From the IMG/VR virus record IMGVR_UViG_3300013100_000019, positions 1 to 37,760 of that record: a stretch of 37,760 nt of DNA; one strand, given 5' to 3'. Under the pieces are notes generated by a model. It worked only from the letters and a program-made list of their open reading frames with translations, was not told the origin of the DNA and did not search any database. Position 1 is the stretch's first letter. The number at the start of each line of letters is the position of its first letter. Shown here piece by piece: positions 1 through 6,916 of this stretch. The stretch is from a virus. Position numbers and translations under genes: made by a program.

Positions 1-55
1 AACGTTCAGTCGCAAAGATCATAACAGACGCTCTGTAACAAGCTATGGCGAGAGT

Positions 56-116
56 TTGACAGTGTGTTTCATTCGGGTATTATGGCGCCCGCTGAGACGG
101 GATAGGCTACTATAAT
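56..116 (+). promoter_or_regulatory. Promoter elements of the tRNA-Ser gene
   Basis: A TTGACA box at 56-61 lies 16 bases before TATTAT at 78-83, a good sigma-70 match. A second, perfect TATAAT at 111-116 would start transcription just before the tRNA at 131, but its -35 region is weak. Which one dominates cannot be told from the sequence. Confidence 0.55.
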
Positions 117-130
117 CCTGTGATGCACAA

Positions 131-221
131 GGGAAATTGGCAGAGTGGTTGAATGCACCGGTCTTGAAAACCGGCGAACGTTAATAGCGTTCCCAGGGTT
201 CGAATCCCTGGTTTCCCGCCA
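131..221 (+). tRNA. tRNA-Ser(UGA), probable phage attachment gene
   Basis: A 91-base class II tRNA. The acceptor stem GGGAAAT (131-137) pairs with GTTTCCC, followed by discriminator G and an encoded CCA ending at 221. The anticodon loop CTTGAAA carries TGA, which reads serine UCA codons. A long variable arm follows, and the T-arm contains GGTTCGAATCCC. The phage integrase gene lies 117 bases downstream and points towards the tRNA, the usual arrangement when a tyrosine integrase uses the 3' end of a tRNA gene as attB. The tRNA looks intact, so this is the left attachment side with the phage supplying or preserving the 3' end. Confidence 0.95.
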
Positions 222-232
222 AGATTCAAACG

Positions 233-258
233 AAAGCCCCGCGAATGCGGGGCTTTTG
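233..258 (+). terminator. Intrinsic terminator after tRNA-Ser
   Basis: A ten-base-pair stem (233-242 with 247-256, AAAGCCCCGC and its complement) with a GAAT loop ends in a run of T. It closes the tRNA transcript. Because the stem begins and ends with A/T runs it could also end leftward transcription coming through the integrase gene. Confidence 0.85.
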
Positions 259-300
259 TGTTTTTGGGGTTTGGGTAGATAACGCCGGTTTTGGATAGGC

Positions 301-335
301 GTTCCGAAACTTTCGGGCAGGGGTTCCGAAACTTT
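301..335. repeat. Direct repeat, candidate integrase arm-binding sites
   Basis: The 13-base sequence GTTCCGAAACTTT occurs at 301-313 and again at 323-335, so the copies are 22 bases apart, two helical turns. They sit between the tRNA and the integrase stop codon, where arm-type integrase sites usually lie in tRNA-integrating phages. The role is inferred from position only. Confidence 0.45.
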
Positions 336-337
336 GT

Positions 338-1387
338 CTATTTTGATGGTTTAGCAGTGGCGCCAATCCTCCTGTAAACCCGTTTGGTGATCTCCTGTTT
401 GCTATGTCCCAGCAGTAGGCTTGCGTCGCCAATATCGAGGATTTCCGATGCCGCCTTGGGTCGGATGTCACGAAACTGAAACCCTCCAATCTTTGCTGCG
501 AGCATAGGGTCGCCCTGATCCAGCGCTTTTTGCTGCGCCTTCTCCCTTGCCTTGTCCCAGCGCAGGCGCAACATGCCTTTCGTCATCCTTTTTCCGTACT
601 GGTTGATTAGTAGGTACTTGGAGGGGTGGTGTGCATTTCGTTCGGTTATCTCTCTAACCAATTTCCCGAGACTGTTTTCTCCGGATTCTGTCCGCATCAG
701 AATTCTGAGTTTCTGCCCGGTTTTACCCTGGGTGACCAGGAAATAATCACCCTCAGTATCGTCGCTACGCATGATGATCACATCGGCAGGTCTCTGGCCG
801 GTGAGGTAGGCCAGGTCCATGGCTTCCTTGAGTTCCGGGCCCGCCATACCGTAGACGGCGTCCCAAACCACCGCATTGGCGTAGTAGTCGCGTGGCACCT
901 CCTTATTCTTCCTGACGCCTTGGCAAGGATTCTCCCTCTCAGTGAGGCCCCACTCGCGTGCCATATTGAACACGTGAGACAGAAGGGCAATTTCCCGGTT
1001 GGCCCTAACCTTGGCCGTGCGTGCATCGCGATACCCGGCGATATTTGCCGGCGTGATTGAATCGATGGGAGCCCCATCGAATGTGGGGCGTAGCTGTTTT
1101 AGTTCGGCCAGATTGTCTTTTTGGGTACGCTCTCCTTTTTTCGGAATGACGTCGCGAGCGTACCGATCAAAGATCCCCTTCATCGTCGTCAGGTCTGCGG
1201 GTTTTTCCTTAGCCTCAAGCTCTGCCCACTTCAATCTCGCTTTACTCAGATCTCCACCTAGCGGGATCTCCTTTCCTGTCGAGTCTTTGTAATAGTAGCC
1301 GACCCACACTTTGCCATTCTTGCGAGGGCGTTTGCGCCGCACCATTCCAGGCGGCAAGTCCCTGTTTTCTGTGTTTCTAGGTCGCAT
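338..1387 (-). CDS. int: Tyrosine-family phage integrase
   Basis: A 349-residue site-specific recombinase that would insert and excise the prophage at tRNA-Ser. An N-terminal SAM-like/arm-binding region (about 1-170) precedes the catalytic domain. The visible catalytic set is R199 (in TGQRPADV), a lysine in the GKTGQK strand (222 or 226), R306-x2-R309 (in FRDIRP), H328 (in LLGHSK) and nucleophile Y338. The first position of the HxxR box is arginine instead of histidine, a variation tolerated in some members. The start ATG (1385-1387) lies one base after the stop of the DUF4224 gene, so it is the last gene of the leftward early operon. The stop is next to the repeats at 301-335. Confidence 0.95.
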   Translation of the reverse strand: MRPRNTENRDLPPGMVRRKRPRKNGKVWVGYYYKDSTGKEIPLGGDLSKARLKWAELEAKEKPADLTTMKGIFDRYARDVIPKKGERTQKDNLAELKQLRPTFDGAPIDSITPANIAGYRDARTAKVRANREIALLSHVFNMAREWGLTERENPCQGVRKNKEVPRDYYANAVVWDAVYGMAGPELKEAMDLAYLTGQRPADVIIMRSDDTEGDYFLVTQGKTGQKLRILMRTESGENSLGKLVREITERNAHHPSKYLLINQYGKRMTKGMLRLRWDKAREKAQQKALDQGDPMLAAKIGGFQFRDIRPKAASEILDIGDASLLLGHSKQEITKRVYRRIGATAKPSK

Positions 1388-1388
1388 C

Positions 1389-1886
1389 TCAGTTCACCCT
1401 GGAGAAGTCAGTCGTCCAAACGGGTCGCGCCGGCGGCGGGCTTTGTTCAATGAGTGCTGTATTGGTCATGCCAAGCTTCATGCGAGCGTACATGCGCCCA
1501 ACCAGCGGACGACCCCCACGACTCTCGACGAATACCCAATTGCGGTCAGTTAGCCACTTCCGTTGATGGGCTCGCTGCTTATAGCCAGTAAGGTCGGCCA
1601 GTTCATCGTCCGAGAAGATTTCAGCCTCTATGGCTTTGGGAAGTGAACGGTGCGCATACCCCACGACAGGCTGCGCGAGCGGGCGTTCCTGAGCGTTTAG
1701 CGTTGCATCAGCGAGCGCTGCCCCGCGCAGCTTTTCGTGGGGTATAAGTGCCTCTGCAGTGGCGATGGAGGGAGCAATAATGCCTGCTGCTAAGCAGCAG
1801 AGACTGTTTGTTTCTAGCGTGTCGACGCCGCTGTCAGCACGGAGCAAAGCGGGCAGGGCGTTGGTGTTGTCCTGGTGGTTCGTCAT
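1389..1886 (-). CDS. DUF4224-domain phage protein
   Basis: A 165-residue protein. About residues 88-140 (FSDDELADLTGYKQ through a RGGRPLVGRMYARMKLG-like end) match the DUF4224 pattern, a short domain common in proteobacterial prophages directly upstream of the integrase. The family is often guessed to be an excisionase-like DNA-binding factor, but this is not shown here. Residues 1-85 are low-complexity and not recognised. Its ATG overlaps the stop of the HD hydrolase gene by four bases (ATGA), indicating translational coupling. The position next to int fits a recombination directionality role, by inference. Confidence 0.7.
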   Translation of the reverse strand: MTNHQDNTNALPALLRADSGVDTLETNSLCCLAAGIIAPSIATAEALIPHEKLRGAALADATLNAQERPLAQPVVGYAHRSLPKAIEAEIFSDDELADLTGYKQRAHQRKWLTDRNWVFVESRGGRPLVGRMYARMKLGMTNTALIEQSPPPARPVWTTDFSRVN

Positions 1887-2425
1887 GCCGCTTTTCTCCG
1901 GTGTTCAATAGCGAGTTGGTCCATCAGCCGCTGGTGGTAGGTGAGCCGGGCTTCGGCGGCAGGCCATGGGCGGATGGTTTCAATCATGGGTTCGACGCCG
2001 ACCAAGCAATCCCAGATAGCCGGATCGGTTGGCATGAGGTCGCGGCGTTCGGTCGCCAGTGCAATCAGGTCGGCTTTGTAAATGCAGGCTGGGAGTTCTG
2101 GGACGATGTCGAACCGCTCGCAAACACGCCACCAGATACAGTCCTCGAAGTGTTGATAGGCGCTGATCCATTGCTTGAGTGGCCGCGTCATGTCGCCCAG
2201 GTACGCCTTGGATGCGTCATGTAGTAATGCCGCGAGTTTGTGTTCTTCTGGCACCAGCTCGGCGACGATGCAGCTGTGTTGGGCCACGCTGTAGAACTCG
2301 CGGGTATGGCCGTTGAATCGGCACAGGTGGGCCAGCGAGTGCGAGATGTCGCGTGGGTCGATCATGTCAGCGTCGGGCTCGAGGAGGTCAAAGCGCTTGC
2401 CGGTGGCGGTGAGGATCCGGCTCAT
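1883..2425 (-). CDS. HD-superfamily phosphohydrolase (YfbR-like)
   Basis: A 180-residue HD-domain protein. The metal-binding set is visible as H50 (SVAQH), H69-D70 (ALLHDASKAYLGD) and a downstream aspartate in the YKADLIALATE helix. The ASKAYLGDMTRPLK stretch is typical of phage-encoded HD hydrolases related to the 5'-deoxynucleotidase YfbR, which remove phosphate from dNMPs. A role in adjusting nucleotide pools during infection is plausible but inferred. It overlaps both neighbours by four bases inside the leftward early operon. Confidence 0.75.
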   Translation of the reverse strand: MSRILTATGKRFDLLEPDADMIDPRDISHSLAHLCRFNGHTREFYSVAQHSCIVAELVPEEHKLAALLHDASKAYLGDMTRPLKQWISAYQHFEDCIWWRVCERFDIVPELPACIYKADLIALATERRDLMPTDPAIWDCLVGVEPMIETIRPWPAAEARLTYHQRLMDQLAIEHRRKAA

Positions 2426-2829
2426 GCGGCGACCTCCTGTACGGCCGATTCCAATAGGGTCGCCATGCCCAGGGCTTGCTTCTGAAGATAAATCGACTGT
2501 TGTTCGTGATCGGATTTCAACGCACGGAATGTATCGGCAGCCAGTTGCAGTTGTTTGGCAATCTGCAGGAGGTGCATGCGTTCCGTTGGGCCGAATGCAA
2601 TGACAAGATCCATAGCTTTGCAGCGATTCGCCATTTGGCGCATTTTCTCGCTAGCCGCGTCTTGACCGTCACGATAGCCAATGCAACAGCCATCGTCGTA
2701 GCCTTCGCTGTACCCCTCAGACTGGCCTTCAGAGTGCCCAGTACTAAAGCCGTTTCGATACGCCAGCCAATACATAAGGCCTGTCAGCAGAGTGATTGCG
2801 ATCAGCGCGCAGATTTGAATTGCAGTCAT
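2422..2829 (-). CDS. Small single-pass membrane protein with Gly-x3 repeats
   Basis: 135 residues, family not recognised. Residues 4-24 form a hydrophobic membrane segment at the N-terminus. Residues about 27-55 then repeat a four-residue unit with glycine every fourth position (GHSE, GQSE, GYSE, GYDD and so on, about eight units). The remainder is predicted helical and charged and would be cytoplasmic or periplasmic. The start ATG follows AGGAACACACCAC. It overlaps the HD gene by four bases. The function is unknown; superinfection exclusion is possible but unsupported. Confidence 0.6.
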   Translation of the reverse strand: MTAIQICALIAITLLTGLMYWLAYRNGFSTGHSEGQSEGYSEGYDDGCCIGYRDGQDAASEKMRQMANRCKAMDLVIAFGPTERMHLLQIAKQLQLAADTFRALKSDHEQQSIYLQKQALGMATLLESAVQEVAA

Positions 2830-2877
2830 GTGGTGTGTTCCTGGTGATTTCTTGGCTGGTGGTGGCAGCCGGTGGTG

Positions 2878-3204
2878 TTACTGGTTATGCTCGGTTGGAT
2901 CGTTCTGTGGTCGCGGCATGTCTTCGTCCGCCTTATAAGCCCGAATATCGATCAGCGCGGCCACGTGCTTGATGTGCGCATACCTCAACGCCTTCACGCT
3001 GTGATCCAGGGTGGTCACCGGCAGCTGAATGCGACCGCTGTTGATCGCCTCGGTGAAGGTCTTCTCGTTGAGGTTCTTGAAGTAATGCACGCGCAGCTTT
3101 TCAAGGGGGATAAGCACGTCGCCGAAGAGCTGGTGCAGCATCTCGACGGTCGCGCTATCTGGCGCGGGTTGCAGCCGTAGCGGTGTTTGACTGTTGTTGC
3201 TCAT
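2878..3204 (-). CDS. PrtN-like transcriptional activator
   Basis: 108 residues. Residues about 18-80, including LHQLFGDVLIPLEKLRVHYF, TFTEAINSGRIQLPV and YAHIKHVAALID, match the pyocin activator PrtN family, which turns on pyocin genes in Pseudomonas aeruginosa after DNA damage. I chose the ATG at 3202-3204 because AAGGAGG lies nine bases upstream; an in-frame ATG at 3252 lacks such a site. It overlaps the upstream small gene. Since the operon promoter carries the repressor operator, expression should follow repressor cleavage, as PrtN expression follows PrtR cleavage. Its targets here are not known. Confidence 0.75.
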   Translation of the reverse strand: MSNNSQTPLRLQPAPDSATVEMLHQLFGDVLIPLEKLRVHYFKNLNEKTFTEAINSGRIQLPVTTLDHSVKALRYAHIKHVAALIDIRAYKADEDMPRPQNDPTEHNQ

Positions 3205-3373
3205 GGGCGGCTGCCTCCTTGCGTTTGAGATGTGAAGGGTGGTTCCAGGCATTCAGGCAGTGGCGTTTGGTTAGCTCCCGCAGATGCTCCGGCACTTCGA
3301 GGAGCGCGGCATTGCGCTCCTCGCGTGTGTGCATGGCGACGATCTGGCGGGCGTACTCCCTAGGCCACGTCAC
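3155..3373 (-). CDS. Small conserved-looking phage protein
   Basis: 72 residues beginning MTWPREYARQIVAM, with a basic Ala/Gln-rich tail. I do not assign a family; similar short proteins are common in Pseudomonas phage early operons next to PrtN-type genes. It overlaps the KilAC-like gene upstream by 14 bases and the PrtN-like gene downstream by 50 bases. This tight packing supports it as a real gene. The N-terminal half is predicted helical (REERNAALLEVPEHLREL). No catalytic motif is seen. Confidence 0.6.
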   Translation of the reverse strand: MTWPREYARQIVAMHTREERNAALLEVPEHLRELTKRHCLNAWNHPSHLKRKEAAAHEQQQSNTATAATRAR

Positions 3374-3644
3374 GGTTGTCTGCCGGGATGGCTGGCAGTT
3401 CGAGGCCTAACTGAATCGCCAGCCAGGGCATGCCGGCTTGCCGGACCTTCGTCGACTGGCTGTATTGCATCCCGGCCGTCTCGTGGTACCAGTTGCCGTT
3501 CTTGATCCGTAGGTATTCCCGGTCACGTACAGGGAACGCCGGGAGGTTGCGGTCAGTGAGCAAGCCCTTGTCACGCATCAGCGAGATCAGTTTGGGGCGG
3601 GTGAGGCCGAAGTACTTGGCGGCTTTATCCAGGCTACGTTCCAT
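3360..3644 (-). CDS. KilAC-type phage DNA-binding protein
   Basis: 94 residues resembling the C-terminal KilAC domain of phage antirepressors. The pattern is an AAKYFGLTRPKLISLMRDKG helix-turn-helix-like start, then NLPAFPVRDREYLRIKNG and a T-K-V-R-Q-AGMPWLAIQLG end. The family binds DNA or partners in lysogeny control, but the usual N-terminal BRO/Ant domain is absent. So this is a stand-alone KilAC module. AGGAGG six bases before the ATG fixes the start at 3642-3644. Confidence 0.65.
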   Translation of the reverse strand: MERSLDKAAKYFGLTRPKLISLMRDKGLLTDRNLPAFPVRDREYLRIKNGNWYHETAGMQYSQSTKVRQAGMPWLAIQLGLELPAIPADNRDVA

Positions 3645-3653
3645 CTCTGCCTC

Positions 3654-4235
3654 CTAGGCTGCATGCGCGGCGGGAGTCGCCACGGCTGCCAGGTGAGTTA
3701 TGGATTCGGCCACCATGGAATAGATCTCCACGTCACTGCCGTACACCGTGAAGCACTTGGTGCGCGGCTTTTTGACACCGATGCTCATGATGGTGGTAAT
3801 GCCGGCGCGGGTTTTGTTGCGGTGGATTGCCAGGTTGATCGGTTGCTCAAAGCCCATATCGAGGCTGAGCGCGCCACCGGTTTGCACCAGGTCGAACACG
3901 CGCTGTTTGTGTTCAATCCCGAACACGCCGTAGCGGCGGTCTGCGTGCGGCAAAGACGACGGATCGGCTAGGCTGGTTGGCCCGTTGACGATCTCCTCGA
4001 TAAAGTCCGCAAGCTTAAGGTGCATCTTCTTGCTGTTGGTCAGGGTCAGCGTGTGGCGTTCGCTTCCCAGCTCAACAGTGAAGTGTGTGTCGGCTCTGCG
4101 GCGCTCAACTTTCAGGCGAAAGGCTAGGGCCTCACGCTGCGTCTCTGCGCGAAGGAGATGGTTGAAGGTCTCAGTTAGGCTGACTTGGGCCTTGAGCAGG
4201 GTCAGGGTGCGGTTGTCGAGTTTGTACTTGCTCAT
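3654..4235 (-). CDS. Early-operon phage protein of unknown function
   Basis: 193 residues starting MSKYKLDNRTL. I do not recognise the family. It is a mixed alpha/beta sequence with an N-terminal helical part (about 1-50) and no membrane segment or obvious catalytic motif. The upstream in-frame extension to 4451 is rejected because it runs over the small gene 4232-4408 and the promoter. The ATG at 4233-4235 has GGAG about ten bases upstream and overlaps the upstream stop by four bases (ATGA). A single-strand annealing or nucleic-acid role would fit an early operon but is not supported by a motif. Confidence 0.6.
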   Translation of the reverse strand: MSKYKLDNRTLTLLKAQVSLTETFNHLLRAETQREALAFRLKVERRRADTHFTVELGSERHTLTLTNSKKMHLKLADFIEEIVNGPTSLADPSSLPHADRRYGVFGIEHKQRVFDLVQTGGALSLDMGFEQPINLAIHRNKTRAGITTIMSIGVKKPRTKCFTVYGSDVEIYSMVAESITHLAAVATPAAHAA

Positions 4236-4408
4236 GCCGCGTGCCCTCCGCCCTTCGGATCGAAAGGTGCTGGCGAGGAGCGTTGTTTCATCTTGGGTTT
4301 GGTAGTGATGAAAGTGCAGCCGCAATGTTGCGCCAGGCGGCGAATTTCGAAGATCCGGGAGGGGTTCGCAGCGGCCGGGTGGACGTGCAGGGTAGCTGTG
4401 GTGTGCAT
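4232..4408 (-). CDS. First small gene of the leftward early operon
   Basis: 58 residues beginning MHTTATLHVHPAAANPS, with two cysteines in an AQHCGCTF stretch and a basic C-terminus. GAGG lies seven bases upstream of the ATG at 4406-4408, which is why I chose it over the ATG at 4444 that lies inside the promoter's -10 element. Its stop overlaps the next start as ATGA. It is the first reading frame after the PL-like promoter. No family is recognised; the two cysteines with nearby histidines could bind metal, which is speculative. Confidence 0.5.
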   Translation of the reverse strand: MHTTATLHVHPAAANPSRIFEIRRLAQHCGCTFITTKPKMKQRSSPAPFDPKGGGHAA

Positions 4409-4443
4409 GGTGTTGCCTCGCTCTGTGGTGGAAGAGTGAGCCA

Positions 4444-4472
4444 AATATCAACCAGTGGTTGATTTATGTCAA
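4444..4472 (-). promoter_or_regulatory. PL-like leftward early promoter with embedded operator
   Basis: On the minus strand TTGACA (4467-4472) is followed after exactly 17 bases by GATATT (4444-4449). The spacer and part of the -10 box are filled by the operator TATCAACCAGTGGTTGATT at 4446-4464. This shares the TATCAAC-N5-GTTGAT layout of the sites beside the repressor gene. A second GGTTGATT half-site lies at 4477-4484. The repressor should therefore shut off the integrase/PrtN-like operon. Confidence 0.75.
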
Positions 4473-4546
4473 GCGCGGTTGATTTCCTCCTGGATGTCAT
4501 TGAGCTATCATGCAAGCCCGACGTTTAGCTCGAAACGGAGTTCATC

Positions 4547-5827
4547 TTGAACGCTATAATTGATATTGAAGAAGATGAGGATGACTTTTGGCTATTGCCA
4601 GAAGAAAAGTTGATTGAAGTAACAGAAAATTTAAAAGCGCGCTGTAAGAGTGCTGGGATTGGTCTCGAAATAGAGCGGGATGGTGATGGCGATTTAGAAT
4701 TCAATTTCTCGTTCAGCGCGGGCAGAGAAAAAAGAATTGTAAATATTTGGGATCAGAATGATCTAGTTGTTCTTGAAGGGATTGAATTCGAGAAATTTAC
4801 TTTTATTTCGAAATTGCAGGCGATTTGTAACTACGAAAAAGGTACGATTGAATGTGCAGTTCAAGCTGCAGGGAATAGCCGTTCGCTACCTACATTGTAT
4901 AAGCGGCTTTTTGGCGTTTCTATTAGGGACGCTAGGAAAAATGGAGCTAAGATTGTAGCTGCTGTGGAGGATGGTGAGCCCACAGTAGAACTAGGTATAT
5001 CTACAGCTGAGTTTGATGCAATAGTTAGTCGAGGTCCATCAACATTAACTTTGAAGATTGGCGGGTTGAATGTTCGCCAGCACGATGATGCATTTAATTA
5101 TTTGACTATAGTTGCTAACTCACTGCTTTTTCAGTTGGATATGATTTCTGATCTACCTTTAGTGCTGAAGAGAGTGGTTGGCAATCGAAAAAAGTCTCCG
5201 GTGTCGGAAACTGTTCCAGCTTTGAATTTTCCAAAAGTTGAGTTTGATTCCGCTCCACTTTCTCTCTATTGGTATGGCCGAAGCGCTGTAGGTATGCCAC
5301 TTTTACAGTACCTTGCATTCTATCAAGTTATTGAGTTTTACTTTCCTCGATATTCTCAATCAGAAGCGCATCGAAAGTTGAAGAGTGTCTTAAAGGACCC
5401 TACTTTTCGCTCGGATAAAGATTCCGATGTTGCAAAACTTCTCGCTGCCATTCACGTAAGCAAAAGCGGTGCGTTCGGTGATGAGCGTTCGCAATTGCGT
5501 GCAGTGTTGGACGAATGCACATTTAGTGATGATATTAAACAATTCGTCACTGAGGATGATGAGCGCTCAGCCTTTTTTAACGCAAAAGCTAAAGCGTCTT
5601 ATCAAAAGATTAATGTGCTCTCAGAAGACGATGTGCGCGCGGATGTGTCTCGAAGAATATATGAGATTCGATGTAAGATTGTTCATACAAAAGCTGACGC
5701 TCGCGACATTGAAGTTAAGATGCTGTTACCTTTCTCTAGTGAAGCCGACCAGTTGCGATTTGATATTGAACTAATACAGTACGTTGCCCAGAAAGTGCTT
5801 ATTGCTGGTGCTACTAGAATACGGTGA
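4547..5827 (+). CDS. AT-rich cargo gene, HEPN-like C-terminus, candidate defence protein
   Basis: 426 residues, not recognised as a named family. The start is TTG with GGAG six bases upstream. The N-terminus is acidic (DIEEDEDDF). Residues 251-270 (PLLQYLAFYQ then VIEFYFPRYS) followed by a helical C-terminal part resemble the scaffold of Apea-type HEPN domains. R375-x4-H380 (RCKIVH) fits the R-x4-6-H ribonuclease motif of HEPN proteins. Codon use is visibly AT-richer than all flanking phage genes, a sign of separate acquisition. It sits between the left operator and the repressor, convergent with the repressor, the classic place for a lysogen-expressed 'moron'. An abortive-infection or exclusion role is inferred; the motif could also be chance. 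Confidence 0.6.
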   Translation: MNAIIDIEEDEDDFWLLPEEKLIEVTENLKARCKSAGIGLEIERDGDGDLEFNFSFSAGREKRIVNIWDQNDLVVLEGIEFEKFTFISKLQAICNYEKGTIECAVQAAGNSRSLPTLYKRLFGVSIRDARKNGAKIVAAVEDGEPTVELGISTAEFDAIVSRGPSTLTLKIGGLNVRQHDDAFNYLTIVANSLLFQLDMISDLPLVLKRVVGNRKKSPVSETVPALNFPKVEFDSAPLSLYWYGRSAVGMPLLQYLAFYQVIEFYFPRYSQSEAHRKLKSVLKDPTFRSDKDSDVAKLLAAIHVSKSGAFGDERSQLRAVLDECTFSDDIKQFVTEDDERSAFFNAKAKASYQKINVLSEDDVRADVSRRIYEIRCKIVHTKADARDIEVKMLLPFSSEADQLRFDIELIQYVAQKVLIAGATRIR

Positions 5828-5851
5828 GGTAGTATAACTTTCAGGTTGGAG

Positions 5852-6577
5852 TCATTCAGGAATAAATGATCCCACGACTTTGCCGCAAATATGTGTCTCC
5901 TCCGTGATATCAATGATTGGATATTGCGGGTTGATAGGTCTCAAAAACTGACGACCTGCATCCTCAACCAAAATTTTGAATGTTGCTTCATTCGTGCGTG
6001 GAACCCTGGCGATGACTCGGTCACCTGTCTTGGTTTCAGCTTCTGGATCTACAAAAATAATGCATCCCGTAGGGTAGCTTCGACCTGGACCAGGGTTTGT
6101 CATGGAGTCGCCAAGCACTCTCAGCGCATAACCACTCTTGCTGATAGGTACAGGGCAGGATAGCCATGACTCTCCATCATGCAGCTCAAAGTTTGACTCG
6201 CACCATGCTCCAGCCTGCACCCATGAAATCAAAGGGACTTTACCGAAATGCCGGTCTACTTCTCGGACATTACTCTCGCTCGTTGAATTGAACTGGCGAA
6301 CATTGCTTTCGCCGGTTTGCTGTTTCGGCAGCACGCCATACTCCAGCCACTCCCTCCGCACCTTTAGCCATGAGCACAGCACAACCATGCTGTCAGCCTC
6401 AGGTATTGATTCCCCATTAAGCCATTTGCTGATGGCCTGAGTGCTTTTCTCGACTCCAACCTTCACCAAATGCTTATGAATATCCACCCCACGCCCCCGG
6501 GTGCGTACACCGGCTTCGTCGAGTGCTTCGTGAAGGCGCGCCGTGAAAGCTGCCCGTAGCTCATTCTTATCAACCAT
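5852..6577 (-). CDS. LexA/CI-type self-cleaving prophage repressor (PrtR-like)
   Basis: 241 residues. An N-terminal helix-turn-helix region (about 30-75, with STQAISKWLNGESIPEAD) is joined by a Ser/Asn-rich linker to an S24 peptidase domain. The cleavage site is A122-G123 (in SWVQAGAW). The catalytic pair is S158 (VLGDSM) and K201 (ATFKILV), with spacing close to LexA and lambda CI. RecA filament formed on DNA damage should trigger self-cleavage and induction. Its own start codon lies inside an operator (6568-6586), which points to autorepression. It is divergent from the Cro-like gene. Confidence 0.93.
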   Translation of the reverse strand: MVDKNELRAAFTARLHEALDEAGVRTRGRGVDIHKHLVKVGVEKSTQAISKWLNGESIPEADSMVVLCSWLKVRREWLEYGVLPKQQTGESNVRQFNSTSESNVREVDRHFGKVPLISWVQAGAWCESNFELHDGESWLSCPVPISKSGYALRVLGDSMTNPGPGRSYPTGCIIFVDPEAETKTGDRVIARVPRTNEATFKILVEDAGRQFLRPINPQYPIIDITEETHICGKVVGSFIPE

Positions 6578-6586
6578 GAGTTGATA
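6568..6586. promoter_or_regulatory. Operator O1, over the repressor start codon
   Basis: TATCAACCATGAGTTGATA is an inverted repeat with seven-base arms around a five-base centre. The repressor ATG (complement of 6575-6577) lies in the centre. It is identical to O3 except for one central base and shares its layout with the PL operator at 4446-4464. Confidence 0.75.
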
Positions 6587-6598
6587 CTCTCACAGGGC

Positions 6599-6626
6599 TT
6601 GCGCAATAGTCAGTTGATGTTAATAT
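6599..6626 (+). promoter_or_regulatory. PR-like promoter of the Cro operon with degenerate O2
   Basis: TTGCGC (6599-6604) and TAATAT (6621-6626) are 16 bases apart and face the Cro-like gene. A half-site AGTTGAT at 6612-6618 with a poor partner makes a degenerate middle operator (about 6601-6619). So three operator-like sites line the divergent promoter region as in lambda OR. The promoter call is moderate; the half-site is clear. Confidence 0.5.
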
Positions 6627-6642
6627 CAACCGTGAGTTGATA
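6624..6642. promoter_or_regulatory. Operator O3, between PR and the Cro-like gene
   Basis: TATCAACCGTGAGTTGATA has the same seven-base arms as O1. It overlaps the -10 element of the rightward promoter and ends 13 bases before the Cro-like start, so repressor bound here would block rightward transcription. Confidence 0.75.
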
Positions 6643-6655
6643 AATGGAGGTTGCC

Positions 6656-6916
6656 ATGTTGGACCCCGCAGATTTTCCGAACGCCATCGCGTTCGCATTT
6701 GAAGCAGTAGGCGGCATCGGAGCCGCCGCCAAGGTATGTGACAGGAGTTACCAAGCACTCAATAAATGGCGCTTGGCTGCCAGCCTTCCACGCACCGATT
6801 ACACCGGTGAAACCCACTACGCAAAACTTTTAGCGACTGCTGCCGAGCAAAAGGGCAACGCGTTTGACGCTTCCTGGTTGCTCAACGCATCAGCCCCGCA
6901 AAAATCTGCAGCGTAG
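6656..6916 (+). CDS. Cro/YdaS-like regulator
   Basis: 86 residues from the ATG at 6656, chosen because GGAGG ends five bases upstream; an earlier in-frame ATG at 6644 overlaps that site. A helix-turn-helix is visible around residues 18-45 (GGIGAAAKVC through ALNKWRLAASLPR), the pattern of Cro/YdaS-type proteins. It is first in the rightward early operon and divergent from the repressor. By analogy with lambda it would bind the same operators and favour lytic growth. Confidence 0.75.
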   Translation: MLDPADFPNAIAFAFEAVGGIGAAAKVCDRSYQALNKWRLAASLPRTDYTGETHYAKLLATAAEQKGNAFDASWLLNASAPQKSAA

